A DNA stretch of 64,000 bases from Mytilinidion resinicola (lineage: Eukaryota; Ascomycota; Dothideomycetes; Mytilinidiales; Mytilinidiaceae): assembly GCF_010093595.1 (NCBI RefSeq), contig NW_022985437.1:955380-1019379 (forward strand), written 5' to 3'. A program made the position numbers and the translations under genes. Positions 21,430 to 33,591 of this stretch are shown here, piece by piece. The notes under the pieces were generated by a model, which was not told the DNA's origin, did not search any database, and saw nothing but the letters and a program-made list of their open reading frames with translations. Numbering within the stretch: position 1 is the first letter of the stretch; each line of letters opens with the position of its first letter.

Positions 21430-24400
21430 ATGGCAGGCTATATTTGTGGCATATACTACATCCTCCCAGGCCACTCCGTCTTCGGGCAAGTGAAGCGACA
21501 ATACCTTCCACAAATCGACCTACAAGCCCATACGACAATCTTGTCCACGACGTCGCGCACAACTCTCACGCAAACTTTCGTCAATCCATCCGAGTCGAAA
21601 GGAATCAAGGAGCTAAAATTCACATTCCCGCTCTATGACGGAGTCAGTGTTGTCGGCTTCCAATGCCGTGTAGGAGATAGAACTATCATAGGCGAGGTGA
21701 AAGAGAGGAAAAAGGCTAAAGCTGTCTACAAAGAAGCTGTCGCTCGAGGAGAGACTGCAGGTGTTTTCGAGCAACTCCCGGATGCCTCTGATGTTTTCAC
21801 CACCACTGTGGGAAACGTGCCCCCTAGAGCTTCACTCGTCACTGAGATAACTTATCTTGGTGAGCTGAAGCATGACGCTGAGATCGATGGTATACGTTTC
21901 ACAATTCCCACTATCATCGCCCCGCGGTATGGGAGCTATCCAGGAGACCTGGCCGGAAGTGCGAAGAATACCCAAGGCAAAGGTATCCAGATCACTGTCG
22001 ATGTTGAGATGCCCCAAAACTCCTTCATCCAGCAAATGCGATCGCCTAGCCACCCCATATCCGTCACAATGGGAAACACATCTCTTGCCCCTAACGCTGA
22101 GCCTAAAATGACCTCGGCATCAGCAACCCTCAGTCTTGGTAGTGCTGAGCTCGACAAGGATTTTATTCTACAAGTCGTATCAAAGAACACTGGAGTACCG
22201 ACTGCTATACTCGAAACCCATCCTACACTCCCTAATCAGCGCGCCTTGATGGCAACTCTAGTGCCGACATTTTCACTCCCACCTGAGAGGCCAGAAGTTG
22301 TTTTCATCTGTGACCGAAGCGGTAGCATGGCGGGCAGCAAGATTCCGCTCGTCATCAGTGCCCTGAAAGTCTTCCTGAAGTCTCTGCCTCTTGGTGTAAA
22401 GTTTAACATCTGCTCCTTCGGTTCTCATCACTCATTCCTATGGGATAAGAGCAAGTCCTACAGCCAATCGAGTCTTGATGAAGCTATTGAATACGTAGAT
22501 ACCTTCCGGGCAGATTATGGGGGCACCGAGATGTTCGCACCAATCAAGGCCACTTTGGAACGACGATACAAAGACATCCCACTTGAAGTGATGCTACTTA
22601 CCGATGGCGAAATTTGGGATCAGGAGACCCTGTTCTCATACCTTAATAAGGAAGTCATCGAAAGTAAGGCATCAATACGCGTGTTCACCTTGGGTATTGG
22701 GAACGGTGTTTCTCATGCGCTCATCGAAGGCGTTGCAAAGGCTGGCAATGGGTTTTCCCAGGCAGTGGGCGAAGGCGAGAAGCTTGACAGCAAGGTTGTT
22801 CGCATGTTGAAGGGTGCATTGTCGCCGCACGTCACTGACTACAGCTTGGAGGTGAAATACGTTGACGACGACAGCTTGACTCTCGACGATGAGTTCGAGA
22901 TCGTTGAGAAAGTGATCGACAGTTTGAGCATCAAGACAACGGAGGAGACAACGAAAGACGAACCAGTAAGTCAACTTCTCTCTAATATACTTGCCTTGGA
23001 AGGGATCGAAGTTTCTGATCGCACTGTGTTTTATTCTCCACTATGCTAGTCAGCATTCATGCCTTCAGCTTCGTACAGTGCGTCGTCATTTATATCCACA
23101 CACTTCTCTACCACCGCTTGTGGAGCCTTATGGTATTTAAGAAATCAAGGGCGACGGGCGACAAATCACACTTCCAATCTGTGTACACTCCTCTGCCACT
23201 GCTTAGGTGGTCTAATGAGTTTGCCAGGTGTTCAAAAAGCAGAACCTGCCTGTGATTCAGAACTCTGAAAATACCATAAGGCACCACAAGCGGTGGTAGA
23301 AAGGTGAAACGATATCTATGGCGAGAGACAGTACAATGAACTTAAATCACGCATACTAACGGCAACCCGCAGAAAAAGCCAATATCATTATTCGATCCGT
23401 CGGTGAACCTAGACAAGGATGAACCCGCTCCTATTGATGAATCTGGCCAAGCGCGTTACGCCCACCTCCCAACGATTGCGGTACCGAGCGTGCTTCAAGC
23501 GCCCCAGAACATTCCTCCTCTTTTCCCATTCAATCGGACCAGTGTGTATCTACTTCTGGGCCCTAGCTCCGTACAAAAAAAACTTAAGTCAGTGGTTCTT
23601 CGCGGCACTTCAACACATGGGCCGCTAGAACTCGAGATCCCAGTTCAGATTCTCGACATTCCAGGGGAAACTATTCACCAATTGGCAGCAAAGAAAGCAA
23701 TCGCAGAGCTAGAGCAGGGCCGCGGCTGGCTTACAGAAGCAAAAGACGAAGCGCAAAAATTACTGAAAAAGAAATATGAAAGTCGTTTCGAAGACATGGT
23801 GGAGCGCGAAGCAGTTCGGCTTGGCGTCCAGTATCAAGTTGGTGGGAAATGGTGCTCATTTGTTGCTGTTGAGAGCAACAAGGCCAATAAATCTGCGTCT
23901 GACGACTCCACTTTGGTTAACGTGGAATGGCTCGATGTACCTAGCACCAGCTCTACATCGTCACATTCGGCGACTCAGCCAGAATATTTTGCGCCTTCTA
24001 GGGGCATGGATCAGATCAAGGCCAGAATGATACCACATGGTACTCGATTTGGCGGTTCTGTCCAATCTGCCTCTATGCAAGGAACTCGTAAGGGTCTCTT
24101 TGGCTCCGCACAGTCTAGTTCCGCCTCAACAACTTCCAGCTCGTTGTTCGGAGCACCGGGAGCGCCGCTGCCACCAATGGCACCCTCATCACCTTTCGGG
24201 GCACAGCAGGCATCATTTCCGTCATATGGGAATAACAGCCCTTTCCAACCAGCAGCTGCAACGCAACGACACTTCCAGTCGGCGGCTGGATCGAACGTGC
24301 TAACAAAGAATCTGGACTCCGTACTCCAACGAGGTGAACGTCTAGACTGTTTGATCGACAAGAGCGATAGTCTCTCTAGCAATTCGAAGATGTTCTATAA

Positions 24401-24830
24401 GGAGGCAAAAAAGCAGCCATCTCTTTGTGGCTCCATATTTGGCAGCAGTAGTGCCCCTAAGCCGTCTAGTGCTGCACCAGCGCTGTTCGGTTCCCAGAGC
24501 GTTCAAAAACCTAAGGCTGCGAGCAGTCCGCCCCGTCCAAAGCTGGATACATTGGTAGAACTTCAGACCTTTGAGGGTTACTGGGAGTGGAGCGAGGCAC
24601 TATTTGCTGTGATTGGTATTAGAAAGGAGCAGGCGGAGAAGCTGGCGACAACATATTCTCAGAGAGCTGTTGCGACTGCGCTGGCTGTGGTATTCTTTGA
24701 GAAGAAGTTGGCTAGTAAGAAGGATGCATGGGAGCTGGTGGTTGAGAAGGCCAAGGGGTGGCTGCAGGTTGAATTAGGGGCAGTACCGGTCGAAGATGTC
24801 ATTGAAGTGACTGGTCACCTGATTAACTGA
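21430..24830 (+). CDS. VIT and von Willebrand A domain protein
   Basis: Two exons fit: 21430-22965 and 23373-24830, giving 997 residues. Residues 1-135 form a VIT domain ([45 protein letters not shown]). A vWA domain starts near 290 with a complete MIDAS ([27 protein letters not shown]). The second half carries a Ser/Phe/Gly-rich linker and a conserved C-terminal block [20 protein letters not shown]. Proteins with this layout (related to ITIH and LOH11CR2A/VWA5A) are cytosolic in fungi and of uncertain role. The start follows a CACA ATGG context. The single intron is 407 nt, far longer than its neighbours, because it contains a MITE-like element. Its donor GTAAGT and its CTAAC...CGCAG end keep phase 0. 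Confidence 0.85.
22966..23372 (+). other. Unusually long intron carrying a MITE-like element
   Basis: The donor GTAAGTCAAC and the acceptor after CATACTAAC...CCCGCAG bracket the insertion. Splicing joins DEP to [10 protein letters not shown] in frame. Other introns in the window are mostly 45-70 nt. Confidence 0.8.
23073..23333 (+). mobile_element. MITE-like element, copy 1 (in intron)
   Basis: A 31-bp inverted repeat pair at 23108-23138 and 23269-23299 (CTACCACCGCTTGTGG... against its complement) differs at one position. The whole block, from GTACAGTGCG to GAGACAGTA, recurs inverted at 25034-25289. It is too short to encode a transposase. No clear target-site duplication was found. Confidence 0.75.
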
Positions 24831-25876
24831 ATGGGCGATTGATGCCTATCAGTCTGATGTTTCAGAAAAGGAGTCATGTTGAGCGAGCACGGGGGAAATG
24901 GGTCCCCATCACCCTAGGCGTAGGGGTATAATAAGTAGGAATGAAATACACTCAATTACGATCCGTACGAAGTCTCCTGTCTTTATGCTATGTGAACATG
25001 ATCTGGAAGTTAATTAATGCGTTGAACATAAATTACTGTCTCTCGCCATAGATACCCCGTACTGTTCTACCACCGCTTGTGGTGCCCCATAGTGTTTTCA
25101 GAGTTCTGAATCACAGGGAAGTCCTCCCTTTTGAACACCTAGCAAACTCGTTAGGACACCCCAAGCAGTGGCAGAGGAGTGTACACAGATTGGAAGTGTG
25201 ATCTCGTCACCTTAGATTTCTCAAAATACCATGAAACCCCGCAAGTGGGGGTAGAAAAGTGTGCGGATATTTATGACCACGCACTGTACCAACATAATCT
25301 GACCAGAGGCTCTCAGCTACTGAAGCCCCATGACATAATTTTGCTTTTCTAGCATACCAGTGATACAAAAGTGCTCTCTGCATTCCTATGGCGGCGGATT
25401 GCAGCGGTGCACATGACGTCGACTGCGGTTTCACGTGAAGCTGAGAAGTGTTTTCGCAGGTTGCGCGACTCCATATTCAATTTCTTATATCGAGTAAATT
25501 CATAATTTCTCAAACTAATATGATGATGCCTTAGTACCTATATAGTAAGCTGCTCTTCCCTGGTCTCTTCATTGCGTTGTATACCTTACGACCCCACCTT
25601 CAACATAGCCTCCAGCTTCTTTCCAGATCCTATAGGCACTCACCTCGCCGCAATGAAGTCACCACCTACGACATCCAGCGCGTCACATGACGCACTTATT
25701 CGAAGAGCCACGTTTCGGATTTGAAGGCAATAGATATAGAAGTGCATCCCTACTCCATCATTTCTTTCATACCCAAAGCCGAACACCCTGCGTTCTTCAC
25801 ATCGATAGTTCTCCGTGTAAGGACACCACATTACTTCATCTTGATTAAGTGGATTTTGCGAGACCAAGCTCACATC
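24831..25876. other. Intergenic with the second MITE copy
   Basis: The 3' flank of the VIT/vWA gene. Apart from the inverted MITE copy at 25034-25289 no gene was recognised. The right part is AT-rich and leads to the small peptide gene. Confidence 0.5.
25034..25289 (-). mobile_element. MITE-like element, copy 2 (inverted)
   Basis: Reverse-complement match to 23073-23333 over the full length, with scattered substitutions and small gaps. The inner inverted repeats are more diverged than in copy 1 (CCCCACTTGCGGGG on one side). The shared sequence extends about 35 bp beyond the inner repeats on each side. Confidence 0.75.
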
Positions 25877-26011
25877 ATGCGCGCCTCCGCCATCATTATG
25901 TTGGCCATTTTCGCACTGGGTATTTCGGCGATGCCGAGATGGACACCGTTGGCTGAATTTGATCTTGAGGCTCGCTCGGTCGATGAGTATGCTGGGAAGA
26001 GAGCGACTTGA
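25877..26011 (+). CDS. Possible small secreted peptide, 44 aa
   Basis: The ATG at 25877 opens a 44-residue frame. MRASAIIMLAIFALGISAMP reads as a clean signal peptide: basic start, hydrophobic core, small residues at -3/-1. The mature part would be about 26 residues, acidic, with a Lys-Arg near the end (YAGKRAT). There are no cysteines. I do not recognise the family. A frame this short can arise by chance; the signal-peptide shape is the only evidence. No neighbouring gene suggests a role. Confidence 0.35.
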   Translation: MRASAIIMLAIFALGISAMPRWTPLAEFDLEARSVDEYAGKRAT

Positions 26012-26482
26012 GCGGAGTTTTCTACAAGGGAACACGATGAAAGGGAAAGCAGTAAGGGTACGTGATTTGAGAGTTCTGAGGGATGAAATCTGATATGCTG
26101 ATTCGTATGATGGATAGGCTCAATTTGAGTATCGATAGAACTGAAACTGGCACGCTGGACGGTGCTGATTAGGCCGGTATCTTTTGAAAGTTTGGAAATT
26201 TTTGCGGGTTGACGGAGTAATCGAGTATGGATTCTGCTTTGGGGTTCCTTGGCTTATTGACTGCTTCAATATCTTCCTTAAACACCTCGTAGTAGTAATG
26301 CCTATGCCAATCCGTTACGAACATCTCTTATATTGTAAGGTCCACTACGCATCTTGTGCATTGAGTCGTGACACGAAGGTCCCGTCTATGTAATGGGGGT
26401 ATCATAAATCATGTAGCAGGTTTGTTGATTCCGATCAAGCCAGCTGGTATCGTTAGCATTTCGAGAATACGCAGACCGCCTC
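26012..26482. other. Intergenic, nothing recognised
   Basis: AT-rich spacer between the small peptide frame and the 3' end of the tyrosine phosphatase gene. No exon, repeat or RNA was recognised. Confidence 0.5.
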
Positions 26483-27154
26483 TCATAGTCCGCTCTTCTC
26501 TCCACTAGCAGCCGTCTCCGCCGCAGCAGCTTCCTTCTCGAGCGTTTTCAGAAAGCCATTCGTCATTCGCACAACCTGCTCATACGCGATCTCAAACCCA
26601 TTCCTCGCTCCGTAATAGGGGTCTGCAATCTCTTCGCCTTTTCGCCCTCCAAACTCTCCAAAGAGCATGACTCGGCCCAGTTCATGGTCCTCCAGGTTGT
26701 TCTGCTTCAGCAACCGCTTCCGTAGACGGACCAGGTGGTCGGCGTTGTCGTCGTCCATGGCCATTATGTAGTCGAAGGTAGTGAAGTCGCTGGTGCTGAA
26801 CTTCCTAGCACGGTGCTTGTAGGATTTGATGCCGTTGTCGGCGAGGGTCGACATGGTGCGGGAGTCTGGGCCGTCGCCGATGTGGTAGGCTCCGGTCCCG
26901 CAACTATCGATTTGGTTGATGAGAGGGTGGTGGGGCCCGTGTTTGGGTTTTGCGATGTGCTGGAAGACGCCTTCGGCCATTGGGGAGCGGCCTGGGGATG
27001 TTAGCTTTGGCGGAATGGTATCGAGGTAGATCTTACAGATATTGCCCAGGCAGACGAATAGGACTGAGACCGGCTGCATTGGGGCAGATGGCTTCTTGGT
27101 AGCCTCGCCGTTCATGTCACTGGCTGCTGATGCAGTTGATTCTCCTGCAGTCAT
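26483..27154 (-). CDS. ltp1: Low-molecular-weight protein tyrosine phosphatase
   Basis: Exon 1 27037-27154 and exon 2 26483-26991 give 208 residues. The catalytic loop is CLGNICRS (Cys35 to Arg41), the family form of CX5R(S/T). The general acid Asp lies in ADPYYG. Further family blocks are MAEGVFQH, IDSCGTGAYHIGDGPDSR and FDYIMAMDDDN. It removes phosphate from tyrosine by a cysteinyl-phosphate intermediate in the cytosol. The 45-nt intron splits the catalytic loop inside the Cys40 codon. It has no in-frame stop, so unspliced message would insert 15 residues between Cys40 and Arg41 and should be inactive. The ATG at 27152-27154 is preferred, as the frame further upstream has no ATG. Confidence 0.92.
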   Translation of the reverse strand: MTAGESTASAASDMNGEATKKPSAPMQPVSVLFVCLGNICKIYLDTIPPKLTSPGRSPMAEGVFQHIAKPKHGPHHPLINQIDSCGTGAYHIGDGPDSRTMSTLADNGIKSYKHRARKFSTSDFTTFDYIMAMDDDNADHLVRLRKRLLKQNNLEDHELGRVMLFGEFGGRKGEEIADPYYGARNGFEIAYEQVVRMTNGFLKTLEKEAAAAETAASGEKSGL

Positions 27155-28529
27155 GGTTGTGGTAGAACTGGGTGGTGGAGCTGCAGGCGTGTGAGGTGAA
27201 AGGCGCAGGTGCCACAAGATTTCCAGATAGATAGTCTGCCTGCAGTTCTTTCAACGCAACGTTGGATCTAAGAGCGTGTCTGCCGTATTCTATTGGCATG
27301 AAAATGCCTTCAATACGATTAGACGATTGTTCAAATCTTCGGCTGCTGTGAATTGGGATTGTGGCTTGCTACTTGCGCAGTGTTGGTAAGTTTGCACGTG
27401 ACCTTCTACTTTAATGCTCTTGTCACTCTACGACAACGCTAGCATTCGGTACGAGTCCTGTTTGCCTCAAAGGGGCATTGTTGTCGGACTGGCTTGCACT
27501 CTAGATGAAGATTGAACACCAGGAATGATAGCTTCCACAGTCATTCAGCGTCAACCTACATACTCAACCCAATATCGACGGCTACAGCTACCTTAGTCGG
27601 TTAGGCCTAGGCTCATGACGGGTCCAACATATTGACACAAGTACTGTACAAGGATACTTTCAGGCTTAGAGGGAACAGCCTTTCAGTAGCAAGATGAAAC
27701 GGCGCGAGTGGACAGCACCCACAGATGCTTACTCTGAAATAGATAGTCTATAGGATGCTAGGTACCTTCTCCCTCTTGTAGGGTACGCACTGGCCCCTAA
27801 TTTCAATGTAGAAGGATCTTTTGACTGCCCAGCCCTCATTCCGGGACTTCGGGTGAGATGGTACGGCGCCAGATGGAGCCGCTATGCCTACTACTTTCTA
27901 GCCTGCAAGATAAGGCAACGCGCTTGGCGCTAGAATTCAAGGCAAGGCTTGGAGCTGAACGGCTGAAAGCTAGGGACCCAGTCTAGAATGGTGGCCGAAA
28001 AGCCATTCAGAAGAACCTCTTGACGCGGATACAGTCGTGTGCAGAGGGCAAAGAAGTGTGCGAAAGGATAACCACAGCGGCATACGGGCGGAGCGTCTCC
28101 ATGAAAGTGCGCGTCTTTGTCACGTTTCCCGGTTTAGAATAGACGCAGCACTGGGCATGCTTGACCGCGCAGGTGGCTGCGAGGATCGTTGTGGCTGAAT
28201 GCTGAGACCCCCGACTCTCCATCTTCACTACACCGTTCCTAGCGCGGCTGAGAGACAGCTGACCGAACACTATCACACTATTTACACTTACATCCACCCT
28301 CGCTGCATCCTCTTCCTCATCCATTATCCCGTGGCCGCATTGTTGGCCTTTCGTTGCTCGTTGCCGCTCCGCCAGCGTAAACACGCGGCCAAACCAAAAC
28401 ACACCTGAAACGACTCTGCCGATCCGCCTCGGCGCATTCCAGAGCCTTCACTCGCGTTTCCTTGCCTACGCGATCATTTCCGGGGATCAGCCAGTCAGCG
28501 CCAGCTCACAAGGGCCACAAAGAATCGCC
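27155..28529. other. Divergent intergenic region, nothing recognised
   Basis: A 1.4-kb spacer between the phosphatase (minus) and chitin synthase (plus). No family resemblance was found in any frame. It should hold the promoters of both genes and probably the long chitin synthase leader. Confidence 0.5.
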
Positions 28530-31500
28530 ATGTCCCGCTACAACAGACTTGGTGAGTGCAGGCTTCTCTTGTCTTTGAGGAAGTCAGGGCCCTTTGTGGA
28601 CTGCATAGCCCCAGATCCACGTCGTTGGTGCTGTATACGGCCCTAGCTCCTGGAGTCATTCCAGTATTTGTGGAGGCCGCCGTGCGCACCGTTGTCGCAA
28701 TTCGTTGCGCTGAGTGTATTCACCAAACTGACACTCAACTTGCACAGGGTCCGCAGGCGAAGAAAGCGAGCATTACGACGCCGGAATGGATCCTCGAAGA
28801 ACAGGGCGCTCGCCGTCGCCGGGGCATCCTCTTCAGAGCTACCAACTCGATGACAGACCATACATTCCCTCAACCTCTCCAGGCGCGCCTTTGGAAATCC
28901 CCATGGGCCCGGGGCCAGGACCGGGCACTTCAGGAGACAGACTACAAGCGCAACCGACAGTGAGTGAGAAAAAAAGCAGGGCGCAGCAGAGTCTAGGCTG
29001 ACATCATGACAGTACTCAGTTGAAAATATACACACCTCTTATGGCCATAACGAAGTCTACGAAACCGACCATCGCTATTCCCCTGGCCCGTACAACCCTC
29101 ATCCCCAAGGCGGAGAATACGCGATATCTCCCCAAGATCACCACGATGCATACTTCAACCAGGGCTATGATCCTCACCCTGGGGTCCAGGACCAACATTA
29201 CTGGCAGGATGACGCAGACGACCGGCCGATGTTACAACCTGACAATCCATATGGCCCAGATCCACACTCACCAACAAGTCCAGGTGGCTTGGAACCCCCG
29301 GGCGAAGAGTATCACGACGAGCCTGCCCCAGCACCAAGTCCTACACCATTGAAGAGATGGAAAACCGTGAAGGAAGTGCAACTGTTCAAAGGCAATCTCG
29401 TGCTAGATTGCCCGATTCCCCCCAGACTGCTCAATCAAGTCAACCACGCCGCACCGCCAGAGCGCGACGAGTTTACGCACATGCGATATTCTGCCGCAAC
29501 ATGCGATCCGGCGAATTTCTTCGAAGAGCGCTTCACTCTGAGGCAGAAGCTGTTCGCTAAGCCAAGACACACGGAACTATTCATTGTCATCACCATGTAC
29601 AACGAAGAAGACGAACTATTCGCGCGAACAATGTCTGGAGTCATCAAGAACATTGAATATATGAATTCCAGGACAAACAGCAAAACATGGGGCAAGGATG
29701 CATGGAAAAAGATTGTTGTGTGCGTGGTCAGCGATGGTCGAGCTAAGATCAACCCCCGGACTAGGGCTGTACTCGCTGGTTTGGGAGTGTACCAGGACGG
29801 CATCGCGAAGCAGCAGGTCAATGGCAACGATGTCACTGCGCATATTTACGAAGTAGGTACAGCAGATGGAGAAGCAAGGCGGAAAGCTGACAGATTGACC
29901 AGTACACTACTCAAATGACTGTGGAAATCAAGAAGGGGATTGTCAACGTCAAGAAAGGCGTAACACCGGTCCAAGTTCTCTTCTGCTTGAAGGAGAAGAA
30001 CCAGAAAAAGATCAACTCACATCGATGGTTTTTCCAGGCTTTCGGAGCCATTCTGGACCCTAACATCTGCGTTCTTATCGATGCCGGTACCAAGCCTGGA
30101 AAGGACTCTGTGTATCAGCTCTGGAAGTGCTTCGATCTTGAGCCAATGTGCGGTGGTGCTTGCGGAGAAATCAAGGCCATGTTGGTGCATGGCAAGAAGC
30201 TTCTCAACCCACTTGTTGCAACGCAGAACTTCGAGTACAAGATGAGCAATATTCTGGACAAGCCGCTCGAATCGGCCTTTGGATTCATCTCAGTGCTTCC
30301 AGGCGCCTTTTCGGCTTACCGATTTGTGGCTTTACAGAATGACAAAACCGGAAATGGACCGCTAGAGAAATATTTTGCCGGCGAGAAGATGCATGGCGCC
30401 AATGCTGGTATCTTCACCGCCAACATGTATCTTGCGGAAGATCGTATTCTCTGTTTCGAACTAGTCTCCAAGAGGAACTGTCACTGGATCTTGCAATACG
30501 TCAAGTCAGCCACTGGCGAGACCGACGTGCCTGTTGAAATGGCCGATTTCATCCTGCAGCGTCGAAGATGGCTCAACGGCAGTTTCTTCGCTGCCGTGTA
30601 CGCCCTTGCTCATTCTCATGAGATCTTCAGAAGTGACCACACCTTTATCCGCAAGTTCATGTTCTTGATTGAGTTCGTATATCAGACGATTAGTATGCTG
30701 TTCGCATGGTTTGCAATTGTAAGTGATCATGCTGAGAGGCAATCTAGACACACTCTTAACATTTCCATAGGGTAACTTCTTTCTGGTCTTCCACATCTTG
30801 ACCAACTCATTGGCAGACTTGCTGGGCACTGCCGGCAAAGTCCTGTTCGTTGTCTTTGAGTGGACATATTTAGCAACCCTAGTCACTTGCTTCGTTCTGT
30901 CACTTGGCAATCGACCTCAAGGTTCCAACAAATTTTACATGAGCATGGTGTACTTTTGGTGCATTATCATGGCGTGAGCATGAATTCCCTCGATTTTCAG
31001 GATGATTCTGACGACTGTCTAGTTATCTCATGTTTGCTTCAATCTTCATCACTGTCAAATCTGTTCAAGCCGAGATCCACTCCAAAGACGGCCTCACCTT
31101 CCACGATATCTTCACCGACAAGACCTTTTTCACGTTAATTGTTTCGATGCTGTCAACCTACGTCCTCTATCTACTCGTGTCAATCATTTTCCTGGATCCA
31201 TGGCATATGTTCACGTCGTTCATCCAGTATCTCCTCATGACGCCCACCTACATCAACATTCTCAACGTGTATGCTTTCTGCAACACGCACGACATCACGT
31301 GGGGCACAAAAGGAGATGACAAGGCCGAGAAACTGCCCTCGGTGACAACGAAGCCGGATGGAAAAGCAAACATCACAGCACCCACAGATGATGCAGATCT
31401 CAATACCCAATACGAGGCGGAACTTCGCGTCTTCGATAGCAAATATGTAGAGCCGAAGAAGGAGGCGAGTGCTTCGGACAAGCAGGAAGATTACTACAAA

Positions 31501-31804
31501 GGATTCCGATCCTCTGTCGTTCTGTTATGGATGTTCTGCAATCTCGCGCTTTGTGCCGTGGTCCTCCAAACGGGTGGATTGAGTGTTGCTTCCAAGAATG
31601 GCCAGGTAGACACGGATGAGCAGCGGAAGGCTCAGATCTACCTGACGGTTATCTTGTGGAGTGTGGCGGGTCTCAGTGCTTTCAGATTCATCGGCGCCAT
31701 GTGGTTTTTGGTTGTACGAATGGTAAGTCTCACGTTCCCGCAAGCTCCGTGCCGCTCCCAATGGGCTATGTTGGCTGACAATATTCTAGTTCCGCGGTGT
31801 GTAA
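28530..31804 (+). CDS. Chitin synthase, class III-like
   Basis: Seven exons fit: 28530-28551, 28748-28959, 29013-29852, 29903-30718, 30771-30973, 31023-31722 and 31790-31804, giving 935 residues. The N-terminus is Pro/Tyr/Asp-rich and disordered. The catalytic part begins at [17 protein letters not shown]2 motifs are DAGTKPG (about 417), LAEDRIL (about 537) and QRRRWLNGS (about 577). At least six hydrophobic segments follow. The last exon codes only FRGV and stop. The protein makes beta-1,4-linked GlcNAc from UDP-GlcNAc at the plasma membrane. [10 protein letters not shown] and the VRMFRGV ending favour class III over I/II; this is from memory of the classes. The first exon of 22 nt and its 196-nt intron are less certain than the rest. 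All phases close without stops. Confidence 0.92.
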
Positions 31805-33591
31805 GCCAACAGCGGGTATTTTGGAAAATGGATTTGCTAGTAGTTTCTGTGTACTCTTTGGGTATTGTTCGGTCCACAGGCATACTCGAGGGAAGCTGTA
31901 GAGAGCGATTTACCGCCCAACCGTGCGTTGGTCTTTCATTGCTTGCATATGTGCCGCATTATGCGGGGCTTTGTCTTACTAAATATGAGGGAGCGAGCGA
32001 GCGGTGTTTCGGGGAGCAGTTCAGCACTAGCATGATACCAGCCAGCATTAGACTAACTACAACATAAGGTCTAAAAATCACTTTTAAATTTGGCCTGAGT
32101 CTTGATAGAATAATGTGCGTGTTTCCTTGGCATGCTGAATCACCGACGATCCCTTTCCTCTTTATTATGTCTCTCGTAGTCGTCCCACATGCGACTCTTC
32201 CATCCCTCATTATTCGCTCAAGCCGCCATTCATCTGAAAGATGCTTCCTCTAGCCCTTCCCTTCATGGCCCTTCCCTTCATGCCAGCGTGTCCCCATCTC
32301 CATAGTCCCGCAATCATGGCATCTCTATCCTTCTCCAATTGCACCCAGCTTTCCCCTGATCTATGGCCTTGAAAAGGAGTTCAAGAACATGTGTATATCG
32401 GGTGAATTTCGTCGTCTTTGTCGTATCGTATTCGCTTTGTGTTGTAGTCTATCCTTGCTTTGCTCGCCGCGAACTGCTGGGTAGCTCCCTAGCTCTCACT
32501 GCCAGGGTGTCGTCACCACTGGCATGTGCCGGATTGCTGGCGGCTAGGCGTCGGCTTCAATTTCCAGGCGTCGGGTGCTTCAATACATCTTCGAAAAGAT
32601 GCAGGTGTGTAGAGTGCTGCTGTCTCTGATAGTGGATGGGGCCCTCTGGGGCAGTCCAGAGGGTGAGCGCCCGGTCGGGTTCATAGACTTACATCTCATC
32701 AAGCACCTTAAAGAGATATCGAAGCGCTCCCCACCGTTGGCCGGGCCGGTTGCGGAGCAAGCTGGGTGGAGGGTCGCGGGCTATCTAGGAAGCCGCGCGA
32801 CTCGATCTTAGTGGCGGGGGGAACAATCTCACGATGAGCTGGCTTGCTTAGACTATCTCTAGATGGGGTGAGATGTAGAGTACTCTCTCCAGGCACACTG
32901 GGAAACCGCCTATCGCGTCTGTTCCTCGTGTGCGGGCCATTCCAGCCGCGTGAAGTGTTGAAGCTGCCTGGAGCACCTCACCGTGCCATCGCAGCTCTTC
33001 TTCCAGGCCTTGAAAGCTGGTCCACTAGAACAGTCGAACAGACCCTGAGCTGGAGCGGCAGGAGCAAGAGCGACTGCTGCTCGCTTGCAGCCTCTTCTGT
33101 TGTGATCCTGAACGCTCCACGCCCGTTGCCTGGCCACCGACTCGACTATTTCAACCAGTCCGCCTCACCTCGCTCCGTCACCTCTACACCACACTCCATC
33201 ATCGTCGTGTGTCCCTTTACCTTGCAACACCTCGACGCAGGCTTCGTTCTTAGAAGCTGCATCTCTGCACATCTCTGGTAAGTCATCGCGCGTCTCCTCC
33301 GCTACCCTCACCCGCGTTTGTGTTTGCTGTCGCGACGTCTCTCATGGCGGCTGCTACATCAACTCGCAACCCTCTGCTCCCTCTTCCGCTCACTTCGCTC
33401 GCTCGTGCGGTCTCACTACTTCGTCTGGGCAAGGCTGACATTCATCGCTTCTAGCTTACAAGGTACTACTCCACCCTCCAAGTCATCGCGTCTCGACGCG
33501 CCGACCTCATCTTCGCCACTCGTCTACCAACGCGAGCTAACATTGACCTTTCGTCAGCTCTTCTCTCGTTGCGTTACTGCAGCCCATCAAG
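31805..33591. other. Long intergenic region and probable leader of the zinc-knuckle gene
   Basis: No exon was recognised over 1.8 kb. A short duplication (CCCTTCCCTTCATGG) lies near 32255-32282. The right third is pyrimidine-rich, with possible donors (CTGGTAAGTCATC near 33277) and acceptors, so a spliced 5' UTR is possible but not proven. Confidence 0.45.

Noticed and set aside
25640..26035. 131-codon open frame on the minus strand over the small peptide region
   Set aside because: No family resemblance and no clear start context. The plus-strand signal-peptide frame is the better, though weak, candidate.
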